From NCBI RefSeq assembly GCF_051851475.1, contig NZ_JBPUSJ010000004.1, positions 248,001 through 312,000 on the forward strand: a stretch of DNA of 64,000 bases, in the 5' to 3' direction. The translations under genes were made by a program, and so were the position numbers. The notes beneath the pieces were generated by a model, which was given only the letters and a program-made list of their open reading frames with translations, searched no databases and had not been told where the DNA came from. The DNA is from Carboxylicivirga taeanensis. Its GTDB lineage: Bacteria; Bacteroidota; Bacteroidia; Bacteroidales; Marinilabiliaceae. How positions within the stretch are numbered: position 1 is the first letter of the stretch; each line of letters starts with the position of its first letter. Positions 28,836 to 36,490 of this stretch are shown here, one piece after another.

Positions 28836-29748
28836 TTTTAATGCAAGTTAGAAATAGCATATTATTTTTTCGTTTTTAAAGATTAGTCATATTGGCATTC
28901 ATCTAAGTTGTCCTGTTTTGATATTTTTTGCCAGATACGAATTATCATTTAAGGGTCAAAGTAAATTATTTATATTGAATGAATACTGTTGGGAATGAAG
29001 AATTATCAGAAGCTATTATAATGAAGTTGCTTAAAGTCTTAACATAGAGCTTTTAAATTATAAAGATGACCGATAATGAGATAGATACCTGGTAGGTTTA
29101 ATAAATATCTATCAAAGTGCTAAGTACACAAACAATTAAACAAAAGACATATTATATATTTGGCAATTCATGGAACAATACTAAGGTTAACTTCTGTCAA
29201 GTTATTAAACCCATTTTTTTTGCCTTAAAACAGGCTGCCACGGACGTAGAATTCCGATTAAAGTGCAGTTGGAATGGAATTTATGCCCATTACCGCAAAT
29301 GGTGTGACGATAGTAGCTGGGGTAAGCTATGGTAATTACTATTCAATATATAAATAATTACCCGATATGCAGTTCTGTTAGAAGGAAAACATACACCAGC
29401 CAAACGTAGTACTGAAGCAGTTAACTGGCAGGGAAGATAGAAGTGCACGACAAGAAATATGCATATTCTCTCCGACTGTGAGGATATACTAACTATATTT
29501 TCGTTCGGCAGATGCCACAACACCTAATAAGTTCTTAAATTTAGCTTATTATGATAGTACCAAATATGTCTTCCGAAAATTTGGCTAAAGAAATTAAAGA
29601 AGTGTGGTTAAAATGCCATATTGGTTTCAAAGAACCACGGAAAGGGTGCTTTTCATTGAACCATATTTCGGCATAATATGTACCACTATACTTCGCATTT
29701 TCTTCAAAGGTATAATGAAAGGTCTTTAAGAGATTCTAATATGTCTAA
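28836..29748. other. Gene-poor junction before the RHS island
   Basis: About 900 bases with no intact gene. A transposase-like fragment is described at 29117-29335; the rest (29336-29748) has only short broken frames, possibly further IS decay, for which I have no firm match. The end of the region is where RHS-like coding sequence begins abruptly after an in-frame TAA at 29746-29748. Confidence 0.5.
29117..29335 (+). pseudogene. Degenerate IS5-like transposase fragment
   Basis: A 72-codon frame whose second half reads PIFFALKQAATDVEFRLKCS then WNGIYAHYRKWCDDSSWGKLW. The block IF-x-ALK ... YAHYRKWCDDSSW resembles the N-terminal DUF4096-type domain of IS5-family transposases (usual form: IFY-x-LKTGCQWR ... 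YYRKW-x-x-x-GTWE). The catalytic DDE part is absent and no inverted repeats were found. It fits the border of the accessory island but the assignment is by pattern memory only. Confidence 0.42.
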
Positions 29749-31050
29749 ATTGACTTTTACATCGAAGGGCAGCGCATTGTGTCCAAGCTGGGCGAAATGG
29801 GGGAGTATCAGAACCTGCTTAATCCCAAAGACTCAACAGCCGGTGGCAATACCATTGATTTTGATTTAAAGGGGAAAGAACTCAAAGCAGCCATCTACGC
29901 CAATTTTGAAAGTTTGGGCTTGGATGGAGCCGTATTTACGGCCGGTAAAAGTGGCAAAGTGCCCTATGGACGTCTGAAAAAATACTACCGTAATCAGGAC
30001 CTGATGAACGGAGGTGGCAATGCCAACCAGCCGGGCAGTGATGAAACTCCCTCTAACAAAGTGGAGAACCTGCAATTCTATTATCACCCCGACCATTTGG
30101 GTAGTTCTTCGTATATTACAGACGTATCCGGCGAGGTTTACCAGCACATGGAGTATTTCCCCTTTGGAGAAACCTTTATTGAGGAACGCACCGATGCTGA
30201 ATACACGGCTTATCTTTACAACGGTAAAGAATTAGATGCAGAAACAGGCTTGTATTATTATGGTGCCAGATATTATGACCCGAGGATAAGTATGTGGTAT
30301 GGAGTTGATCCTTTGACAGGTAAGTATCCAAACCACTCTCCTTTTGAATATACTTTTAACAATTCTTTAAATGTTATTGATCCAGATGGAAAAGAAGGGA
30401 TAGTTCTTTCTGGTCAGCCAGGGAATCATGGAAATAAGCTACACTTTTTAATCAATGGATTAAATAGAGCACAAGCAGCTCAGAAAAGAACCAAAAGAAA
30501 AGGGGAAGAAGTAACTTGGATTATTTATGACGATAAATCAAAAGATGCTGGACATGATAGTAAAATGTTAAAAAACTATACGGCGAAAGCAGAGAAGCTT
30601 GGGATAAATGTAATCGTTGTTGAAGATTCTGATGATATTATAAGTTACATAAATAATAAATCAGGTGATGATTCTAGACAGAAGGATAAAATAACAAGCT
30701 TCTATTATGTTGGACATGCTACACCTGGAGATCTTGAAGTTGGATATGCTGGTAGTGGTGATTATATTGAACCTGGTGATGATTTTGAATCTGATGCCTT
30801 TGAAAGCGGAGCCTGGATTAATGTTGTTGGAGGTTGTAGAACAGCAGTTGATGGAGATATACCATTTGAAAAAAGTGTTGTAGATCAATTTACAAAGTTG
30901 GTTGATAATAAGTCTAAAGTTCATGGGTCAAGTACAAGGGTAGACTATCCTGGAGGACCAAGAACAGATATGCAATTACTAAATTATACGAAAAAAGATG
31001 GCACGAAAATAAGTGGAGAAATAATTATAAAAAATGGAGTCAATGAATAA
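29749..31050 (+). CDS. 5'-truncated RHS-repeat protein with a clan CD (caspase-like) C-terminal tip
   Basis: RHS coding sequence appears directly after a stop codon at 29746-29748 (DFYIEGQRIVSKLGEMGEY) with no ATG; GTG 29779 is the first possible start. Residues ~105-190 are the RHS core (YYHPDHLGSSSYITD, EYFPFGETFIEERT, NGKELDAETGLYYYGARYYDP, YGVDPLTGKYPNHSPFEYTFNN). After the core, ~230 residues form a separate tip. It has beta-alpha units (EEVTWIIYDD, INVIVVEDSDDII), then SFYYVGHATPGD and, 40 residues on, INVVGGCRTAVDG, followed by SKVHGSSTRVD, resembling the His and Cys sites of caspase/gingipain-type peptidases. The gene is overlapped by a small gene at 31043 that could be its immunity protein. 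Without its N-terminal region it is probably an orphan tip that can recombine into a full RHS gene. Confidence 0.75.
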   Translation: MDFYIEGQRIVSKLGEMGEYQNLLNPKDSTAGGNTIDFDLKGKELKAAIYANFESLGLDGAVFTAGKSGKVPYGRLKKYYRNQDLMNGGGNANQPGSDETPSNKVENLQFYYHPDHLGSSSYITDVSGEVYQHMEYFPFGETFIEERTDAEYTAYLYNGKELDAETGLYYYGARYYDPRISMWYGVDPLTGKYPNHSPFEYTFNNSLNVIDPDGKEGIVLSGQPGNHGNKLHFLINGLNRAQAAQKRTKRKGEEVTWIIYDDKSKDAGHDSKMLKNYTAKAEKLGINVIVVEDSDDIISYINNKSGDDSRQKDKITSFYYVGHATPGDLEVGYAGSGDYIEPGDDFESDAFESGAWINVVGGCRTAVDGDIPFEKSVVDQFTKLVDNKSKVHGSSTRVDYPGGPRTDMQLLNYTKKDGTKISGEIIIKNGVNE

Positions 31051-31564
31051 TAATAAATTTAAAATTATAATTGTATTACTATTATTGAGTTTAGCAATTT
31101 ATTTATTTTACAATCCGATAATATACAGAACTAATTTGGATTGTTCGTATACCTTCATTAAGGATAGCTATATTAAAGGTGATACATTAAAGCTCATAGA
31201 TATGTATGACTCTGAAGAAGGCTCTTGGAAAATCGTTATTGTTATAAATAAGGGAGATAGGAAAAATATCAATAAAGAAATACCTCAAGGTAAAGTCTTT
31301 GAAACGACAGATACCGACCTTATAAAAGGAATAATGAAGAATTGGAAATTTATTTATACGGGAGGGGATTTTGCAACAATTGAGAATCAATTGTTAATGT
31401 ATTGTGACAATATTCTAGTTTTTGATAGTGGTATTGTACTTGATAATTCTTTAGAAGGATTACAAAATAATAATTTTGGATGGATAGAGGCTGTTCCTTG
31501 TGGAATAATGTCAAAATATATACAAAAATTTGATAGAGTTTATAAACCAATAATTATTCTATAA
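31043..31564 (+). CDS. Candidate immunity protein for the first RHS tip
   Basis: The ATG at 31043 overlaps the last eight bases of the RHS gene (an ATG nine bases earlier is also possible). The ~173-residue product begins with one membrane segment (FKIIIVLLLLSLAIYLFYNP) and then a soluble domain (TFIKDSYIKGDTLKLIDMYD, GGDFATIENQLLMYCDNILVF). I do not recognise the family. The position directly after, and overlapping, a polymorphic tip is the standard place for a cognate immunity gene; a membrane-anchored immunity protein facing the periplasm would fit a tip acting there. AT content is higher than in the PUL genes, as in the rest of the island. Confidence 0.6.
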   Translation: MNNNKFKIIIVLLLLSLAIYLFYNPIIYRTNLDCSYTFIKDSYIKGDTLKLIDMYDSEEGSWKIVIVINKGDRKNINKEIPQGKVFETTDTDLIKGIMKNWKFIYTGGDFATIENQLLMYCDNILVFDSGIVLDNSLEGLQNNNFGWIEAVPCGIMSKYIQKFDRVYKPIIIL

Positions 31565-31632
31565 TTTAATTTTTGAGAGATAAGAACTTATTTAAATCTT
31601 GGCTCAATGCAGAATAATTAAATAATCAATAA

Positions 31633-31718
31633 GCTCGGCGAAGTTTGCAACTTCGTCGCCTGTAGCAGTTACTTTGTAACTAACATTACGAAGCAAAGGC
31701 ATTTAAATCAGTTTAGAA
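31633..31718 (+). repeat. Structured interspersed repeat, copy 1
   Basis: Two hairpins in series: GGCGAAG (31637-31643) with CTTCGTCGCC (31651-31660, one bulged T), then GTTAC/GTAAC (31668-31672/31676-31680), followed by ATTTAAATCAGTTTAGA. The same order and near-identical bases recur at 34158-34245. Weak similarity continues about 60 bases beyond each copy (AGCGATT, GTTCGG, CTTCGTT). Confidence 0.8.
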
Positions 31719-31815
31719 AGGAATAGTTGAGCATAGCGATTATAAGCTGCAAAACGTTCGGCGTAAGTATCTCGCTTCGTTGTATTAAATAAGGTCTTTG
31801 GTATTTAAAAATAAT

Positions 31816-31858
31816 AACCATTAGCACGTACTTTGACATATATTTTTTGCTAATGGTT
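31816..31858 (+). repeat. 11-bp inverted repeat (hairpin) in the region before RHS fragment 2
   Basis: AACCATTAGCA (31816-31826) pairs perfectly with TGCTAATGGTT (31848-31858) around a 21-base AT-rich loop. It is one of a chain of palindromes between the repeat at 31633 and the second RHS fragment. Confidence 0.7.
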
Positions 31859-31893
31859 GCCAGGAGTATAGATGACGGGGCAAACTTAGGTAT

Positions 31894-31925
31894 GCGGCGA
31901 GGTGTACTAGCATAACCTGTGCCGC
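31894..31925 (+). repeat. Palindromic insertion in RHS-like sequence (first)
   Basis: GCGGC (31894-31898) with GCCGC (31921-31925), extended by AGGT/ACCT inside. Flanking bases GGCGAGGTGTACTAGCA and TGGAGTATTTCCCGTTTGG match the RHS core of the first fragment (around 30130-30165), where they are contiguous. About 26 extra bases with palindromic character therefore interrupt the RHS sequence. Confidence 0.6.
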
Positions 31926-31961
31926 AATATATTTTGTATGGAGTATTTCCCGTTTGGTGAA

Positions 31962-32008
31962 TTGGAGCGCAGCGTAAATCGCCAACACCATATAAACAAT
32001 ATGTTGGC
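31962..32008 (+). repeat. Palindromic insertion in RHS-like sequence (second)
   Basis: Between the RHS stretches TTTCCCGTTTGGTGA and AAACCTTTATTGAGG, contiguous in fragment 1, about 48 extra bases are present. They end in GCCAACA (31981-31987) ... TGTTGGC (32002-32008), a 7-bp stem. An in-frame TAA (31993-31995) lies inside, so the insertion breaks the RHS frame. Confidence 0.65.
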
Positions 32009-32925
32009 AAACCTTTATTGAGGAACGCACCGATGCTGAATACACGGCTTATCTTTACAACGGTAAAGAATTAGACGCCGAAACAGGCTTGTATTACTAT
32101 GGAGCCAGATATTATGACCCGAGGATAAGTGTGTTTTATGGGGTGGATCCTTTGGCGGATAAAGCCCCAAATTGGACGCCGTTTAGATACGGGTTTAATA
32201 ACCCTATTAGATTAAACGATCCGAGTGGCATGTTTGAATCTGAAGGCGATGCAAAAAAGTGGGCAAAAGATAATAATATTCGAACCGGCTGGTTTAGTGG
32301 TAATAAAATTCAAGAAAGTTCTGATGGAACCTGGGCTATCAATAACAAAAAAGAGGGTACAAGTATCTTTCGGGATAATAACACTGCTGATTTCAATAAT
32401 CTAATTGGGGGTAGTAATAGTAATGTTATTACTGGGGCTTTAGGGCTTGGTAGCGTTGACGCAAATGGTGGGGGTAGTTGGATAGGAGATGCATTAGATT
32501 GGGCAAAAGAACATCATTATTATGGAGTTGAAGGGAATGTTACTCATGGAATGCAAGCAGGTGCAATTTGTAAGAATTTAATTGGTTTTGAGATAGGAAT
32601 GTTAAATCAAACGGTGCTGGAAGGTGAATTCAGTAATAAAAAGCAAGATTGGGCTTCTCATGAATTAAAGCCATTGGTAATGGCAGACAAAGTGGAGTTA
32701 TTCCGTATAAATGGAGCATATGCCGGATTTGGAGGTGGTTATAAGTTGGATAATAACTATGGAACTAATGTGCATAATGTAAATTTAGGTTGGACTATTT
32801 TTCGCGGTAATGTAAGTTTTAATAGCTCAGGATTTGTTGGTGGATTTGTGGGATTAGAATTAAGCGGTGGAGCTTCCGTAGTTTGGGGAGTGTCAGGAAC
32901 AGCAAGATGGGGTTTTAAATTTTAG
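31996..32925 (+). CDS. 5'-truncated RHS-repeat protein with a second, different C-terminal tip
   Basis: The frame opens after TAA 31993-31995 and has no ATG in the core; TTG 32089 is the first usual alternative start. It holds the end of the RHS core (NGKELDAETGLYYYGARYYDP, YGVDPLADKAPNWTPFRYGFNN, LNDPSGMF) and then a ~220-residue tip: EGDAKKWAKDNNIRTGWFSG, THGMQAGAICKNLIG, and a Gly-rich end (GGFVGLELSGGASVVWGVSG). I recognise no toxin family in this tip; related Bacteroidota RHS genes carry many unclassified ones. The two palindromic insertions upstream separate it from any N-terminal RHS sequence, so it is likely silent or a donor cassette. Candidate immunity genes follow at 32930 and 33516. 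Confidence 0.68.
   Translation, partial: TICWQTFIEERTDAEYTAYLYNGKELDAETGLYYYGARYYDPRISVFYGVDPLADKAPNWTPFRYGFNNPIRLNDPSGMFESEGDAKKWAKDNNIRTGWFSGNKIQESSDGTWAINNKKEGTSIFRDNNTADFNNLIGGSNSNVITGALGLGSVDANGGGSWIGDALDWAKEHHYYGVEGNVTHGMQAGAICKNLIGFEIGMLNQTVLEGEFSNKKQDWASHELKPLVMADKVELFRINGAYAGFGGGYKLDNNYGTNVHNVNLGWTIFRGNVSFNSSGFVGGFVGLELSGGASVVWGVSGTARWGFKF
32009..32130 (+). repeat. Duplicated RHS core segment
   Basis: This stretch repeats 30170-30291 almost base for base; the first ~65 bases are identical and the few later differences are mostly third-codon-position changes. It encodes TFIEERTDAEYTAYLYNGKE and the YYYGARYYDP motif. Downstream of it the two genes diverge completely, as expected for tip exchange by recombination in the core. 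Confidence 0.85.
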
Positions 32926-32929
32926 TTTT

Positions 32930-33493
32930 ATGATTTTGAAAAGTTATTTATTATATGTCGGTTGTGCTATCTTCACTTTATTTAGTATTATACCTAATGG
33001 CTTATTAGAGACGGTTCCGGTAGGAATAGGTGTTGTAAGTATACTTGCTTTTATACTGTCATCTTTTTATGTTATTTATGAGGCATACTTTGCATATATA
33101 CCTAAAAGTAAGTTTGTTTCGAGTAGATTGACAGTGCTTTACAATATCATAATTCCTTTATCAACAGGAGCTTTATTCCTCTTTTTTTTCATTCTTATAT
33201 TAACGTCTGGTCGCTTTCATGATTTATTTGAGGTGTATTTGTTTATTGATATATTTGTATTAATCATATTTATGATTTCCTTAGTGTATAGTAGGCTTAA
33301 GACCTTAAAGGTGAGTGATAAAGAAATGTTTATAATGTTTCATAATGGAGTTCTGGTTTTAAAAGATTATAAAGTTCTTGAGGTAAAAAAGTTCCTGATA
33401 TTCTTTCGAAAAATTAGAATTAAATCGGAAGAAGAAGTTATAAAGTTGGTTATATTATCACCATGTTCAAGAGAATTAACTTTTACTACATAG
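32930..33493 (+). CDS. Multi-pass membrane protein, candidate immunity to the second RHS tip
   Basis: Starts four bases after the RHS stop. 187 residues with four hydrophobic segments (SYLLYVGCAIFTLFSIIPNG, VGIGVVSILAFILSSFYVIY, IIPLSTGALFLFFFILIL, VYLFIDIFVLIIFMISLVY) and a charged C-terminal cytosolic part. No family was recognised. Tight spacing to a polymorphic tip suggests an immunity role, as for other membrane immunity proteins; the prediction rests on position only. Confidence 0.55.
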   Translation: MILKSYLLYVGCAIFTLFSIIPNGLLETVPVGIGVVSILAFILSSFYVIYEAYFAYIPKSKFVSSRLTVLYNIIIPLSTGALFLFFFILILTSGRFHDLFEVYLFIDIFVLIIFMISLVYSRLKTLKVSDKEMFIMFHNGVLVLKDYKVLEVKKFLIFFRKIRIKSEEEVIKLVILSPCSRELTFTT

Positions 33494-33515
33494 ATAAACA
33501 TTTAATAATATAGAA

Positions 33516-33743
33516 ATGAGATTCATAAAAAGTAAGAGAAGTAATAGTAATAGATACTCAATAATTGCCATTGCGCTTGGAGTCTTATTAATATTAAGTA
33601 ATGGAATAGCTTATTTAATTTTAGAATTGTCAAATCAGTTTGACAAAGTGTTTAATGGTAACACTATACACCCATTAGTACTTGTTGCTATTGGAGTATT
33701 GTTAACGCTGATTGGAGTATTTTACTATAGAAAGGCTAAGTAA
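33516..33743 (+). CDS. Small two-helix membrane protein, unknown
   Basis: A 75-residue product with a basic N-terminus (RFIKSKRSNSNRY) and two membrane segments (SIIAIALGVLLILSNGIAYL and HPLVLVAIGVLLTLIGVFYY). It follows the four-helix protein by 22 bases in the same direction and is followed by a bidirectional terminator, so it closes the RHS cassette. Function is unknown; a second immunity or accessory gene is possible. Confidence 0.5.
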   Translation: MRFIKSKRSNSNRYSIIAIALGVLLILSNGIAYLILELSNQFDKVFNGNTIHPLVLVAIGVLLTLIGVFYYRKAK

Positions 33744-33790
33744 ATCTTTCTAAGATTAGACTTTATTAGTATTGTTAAATAATTATAAAG

Positions 33791-33818
33791 AATCCCGGCA
33801 ATTATGTCGGGATTTTTA
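33791..33818. terminator. Bidirectional intrinsic terminator
   Basis: AATCCCG (33791-33797) and CGGGATT (33808-33814) form the stem with a GCAATTATGT loop, followed by TTTTA on the + strand and preceded by A-rich sequence that gives a T-run on the - strand. It lies between the converging small membrane gene and the XRE gene. Confidence 0.8.
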
Positions 33819-33821
33819 CAT

Positions 33822-34148
33822 TTATAAAGCCGCAATATTTTTATTAAAGAAGTCTTTAAACTTTTTATTGGTAAGCATTTTATCAATCAGCTTAAAGATG
33901 GTCTGCTTGTCGTCATCATCAAGCTGTTGGATTAAGGGCATTTGCTCAACGGCTGTTTTATCTTCAATGGTAACTTCGGTAGGTATTTTACCGTCATAGT
34001 TTAAAACCTGGTCGGTAGTCATGTTAAAGAGCTGTGCCATCTTCTGCAGTTCCTCTACAGTAACACTGCGTGTCCCTTTTTCAATTTTACTATAGGCCGA
34101 TTTATCCACATTGATATGTGTGGGCACTCCTGCTCGCTGAAGTCTCAT
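33822..34148 (-). pseudogene. XRE-family regulator lacking its N-terminal HTH helices
   Basis: The frame encodes VDKSAYSKIEKGTRSVTVEELQKMAQLF, the second half of an XRE/Cro HTH, then a helical tail (DDDDKQTIFKLIDKMLTNKKFKDFF) common in Bacteroidota XRE regulators. The expected first ~25 residues before INVDK (helices 1 and 2) are missing and replaced by MRLQRAGVPTH, which is unlike the family. The break lies around 34110-34118 inside a small palindrome (CACAT/ATGTG), and a structured repeat begins at 34158. The protein, if made, should not bind DNA normally. I therefore call it broken by the repeat region. Confidence 0.7.
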
Positions 34149-34157
34149 AAAAAAAGG

Positions 34158-34230
34158 TGCTCGGCGAAGATTGCATCTTCGTCGCCTGTAAAAGTTAGTT
34201 TGTCACTAACTAATGCGGAGCACGAGCACT
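34158..34230 (+). repeat. Structured interspersed repeat, copy 2, folds as a three-way junction
   Basis: Outer stem GTGCTC (34158-34163) with GAGCAC (34225-34230) encloses two hairpins: GGCGAAGA/TCTTCGTCGCC (34164-34171/34177-34187) and AGTTAG/CTAACT (34194-34199/34207-34212). The tail TTAAATGAGTTTAGA follows. Compare copy 1 at 31633, where the two inner hairpins are kept and the outer stem is decayed. Confidence 0.8.
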
Positions 34231-34320
34231 TAAATGAGTTTAGACTAGCCAATGGAAGAGCGATTTAGCTGTAGGTTGTTCGGACGATGTTCGATTCTGC
34301 TTCGTTCCTGCTTCGATTTT

Positions 34321-34404
34321 GGTTCGATCCTGCTTCGTACCACCTTCGGTTAGGCAGCCCTTTTACCGAACATGGTACGAAGATGGTACGACCATGGATC
34401 GACC
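34321..34404. repeat. Long imperfect inverted repeat with internal short repeats
   Basis: Arms 34334-34350 and 34365-34381 pair at 15 of 17 positions around a 14-base loop; outside them GGTTCGATCC (34321-34330) and GGATCGACC (34396-34404) extend the pairing after offset bulges. The right arm contains ATGGTACGA twice and CCATGG twice; the left side contains TGCTTCG three times from 34298 on. Not recognised as a known element. Confidence 0.65.
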
Positions 34405-34486
34405 ATGGTACCTACAAATACCGGGTAAAACCTTAGCAAGATCTGAAACCGCTATTTCCGGTTTTTGATGTTCTATTGATTGCCAG

Positions 34487-35890
34487 TTATTCAACCCGGT
34501 TATTAACCGGAATCGGGTAAACAGCTTCTTTGGTTTCAGTATCGTAAATAGCACTTATGATATGATGCCACAGGCGATTGCCATTGCTTAAGATGGAAAC
34601 AACTTGTCCGGTGGTATGATAGAGCCCAACAATGTTATTGACAGTGCCCATGTAAGCTATGTTATCCATCACTAGAATGTCTGTCTCAGCAAAAGAGCCA
34701 CTTTTCTTCCAAAGCTCTTCACCGGTTGTTGCATCAAGGGCCACCATAATGGTAAAGCCAAAGTCTGTTGTGAGATATAATTTCCCATCATGCGGATAAG
34801 GCGAACGACTAAGATCATCTAAAGTGAATTCCCAAATAATATCACCTGTGCCTGGTTCGAGGCATAGGCACTTATCATCGATGGTATTTAAGTACAGTTT
34901 ATTGTTATACACAACCGGACTGCCTATTCCTCTATAATCTTTTTCCCATAGTTTGCTGCCGTTTGTAATGTCTACGGCGTACAATTTATACCAATCTCTT
35001 ACAAAAAGTTGATTGCCTGATATGGTTGGCGCAGATTCGCCGCCATTAGTGATAAAATCGGTATGCCATAGCACTGTATTGTCAGAGCTTAGCGCATAAA
35101 CCTCACCCGATGCATGGTAGCTAATATTGTCTTTATAGGTAACTCCGTAAGCGTTATGATAGGATGGAGGCGTGTGTGTCCATGTGATGCTTCCATCGCC
35201 AGGGTTAATGGCATGTAGTTTACCATTTAGCTCTGACACATAGATGGTGTTATTGTACGAGGAAACATAACTAATACTGTAAAAGCTTTCGTTTGTCCAC
35301 AATTCGGCGCCCGTTTCAAGGTTAAAAGCGCACAAATTCCCTTCATATTTCATGTAGATGTTACCATCTATAATGGTGGCATAACTGCCATAGCCTTCTT
35401 TTTCCCACAAAAGCTCACCACGTCCACTGATGGCGTAGGTCACTCCCGTCGAATTACGCTCGCCCGAAGCCACAACTATTTTACTGGAAACATTAGATAA
35501 GACCTGAAGTTCAATGGTTTCTTCATCCTGCAATGTGGTGATTTTAAATTCATCCAGTTGCTCTTTTTCAGGGGTGCCTTCGGCTTGTAAAATAATTTCC
35601 TGCTCACCAACGGCGTCAAATTCACCAGAAGCCGAGAAGCTATAGCCATTCACTTTAGCAGTTGATAGATGGTACTTGCCTGTTTCCTTTCCTATTAGTA
35701 TAAGGCTGATGTAGTTATCCTCAGTAAGTGGTGTGCCTGCCTCATAGTGGCCATGTATTTGGGCGCCCCATATTGTTGCTTCCAACGGAATCGCAGTGTT
35801 TTCTCCGGCGGTATCCGAATCGCTGCTGCTGCAGCCCCCCAATAGAAAGGCAAACAGAATTAAAAATAAACTGGTTGTTTTTATCGTCAT
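34487..35890 (-). CDS. PQQ-type beta-propeller (BamB-like) lipoprotein
   Basis: Start at ATG 35890 since it precedes a lipoprotein signal (FLILFAFLLGGCSSSDSD); a longer frame adds 47 residues without features. The ~467-residue product has an N-terminal Ig-like domain (~30-130) and then a propeller of PQQ-like repeats: VTYAISGRGELLWEKEGYG, NLCAFNLETGAELWTNESF, LYAVDITNGSKLWEKDYRG, CLCLEPGTGDIIWEFTLDD, MVALDATTGEELWKKSG. These repeats bind no visible cofactor here; similar proteins act in outer-membrane assembly or as unknown surface proteins. It is monocistronic, between a repeat-rich stretch and an empty intergenic region. Confidence 0.82.
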   Translation of the reverse strand: MTIKTTSLFLILFAFLLGGCSSSDSDTAGENTAIPLEATIWGAQIHGHYEAGTPLTEDNYISLILIGKETGKYHLSTAKVNGYSFSASGEFDAVGEQEIILQAEGTPEKEQLDEFKITTLQDEETIELQVLSNVSSKIVVASGERNSTGVTYAISGRGELLWEKEGYGSYATIIDGNIYMKYEGNLCAFNLETGAELWTNESFYSISYVSSYNNTIYVSELNGKLHAINPGDGSITWTHTPPSYHNAYGVTYKDNISYHASGEVYALSSDNTVLWHTDFITNGGESAPTISGNQLFVRDWYKLYAVDITNGSKLWEKDYRGIGSPVVYNNKLYLNTIDDKCLCLEPGTGDIIWEFTLDDLSRSPYPHDGKLYLTTDFGFTIMVALDATTGEELWKKSGSFAETDILVMDNIAYMGTVNNIVGLYHTTGQVVSILSNGNRLWHHIISAIYDTETKEAVYPIPVNNRVE

Positions 35891-36490
35891 GATTTTTAAG
35901 GATTTGGTGTTTTTATATGAATTATTATGAATAGTACTACGGAATTTGTAGTAAAAGGTTATTACTCCTAATACCACTTCTGAACTAAAGTAATGCACAT
36001 GCCTGTATACGGGGAAATTCCGTTGTGGCATATCGAATCACATGCGCACTTTTGGTAAATGCGATAGGAATATGTACAGCGGCCTTTTGGTTAGGCTTTA
36101 CAGCAGATGTAGCTGAATAATAAGGTGGGGCGAGGGGTTGATTACTACCCATTTAATGGCTTTGGTGCCTGTTTTTATTCAGCACGTGGGGAGTGTGGTT
36201 ACGAATCGCGTGGCCAGCTTATATTGAATGCTTGAGTTGATTCATTGGCATGGCTAACATAACAGTCACAAATTTTGTTATTTTTAGCATCCCGATCAAT
36301 CGAACACGCATGAAGTGTTGTGGCCGTTTAATATTGCTTACTATCGGGCATACCTGCTGTTTTGCTGCCAAGGTGAGGTCTTACCAACCGGTTGGCTATG
36401 CCTAAAAGAAACCGGGCACCTTGTAAGGTGGAAGGATTTGCACAATCAACGGAGAGGATAGCAGGCGGCCCGTGCGATACACTTATGGGT
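35891..36490. other. Divergent intergenic region, PQQ lipoprotein / AAA ATPase
   Basis: About 600 bases between two divergent genes. I see no RNA gene, repeat or convincing promoter match. The reading frame of the ATPase stays open up to 36392 (TTG), but the extra ~33 codons look non-coding. Confidence 0.45.

Noticed and set aside
31633..34245. tRNA-like gene suspected in the three-way junction repeats
   Set aside because: Stem lengths and loops do not fit a cloverleaf (no 7-base anticodon loop, no T-loop sequence), so it is listed as a structured repeat only.
34280..34410. Possible CRISPR or integron attachment site
   Set aside because: Short units recur but with no equal spacers and no cas or integrase gene nearby; the arrangement is an inverted repeat, not a direct-repeat array.
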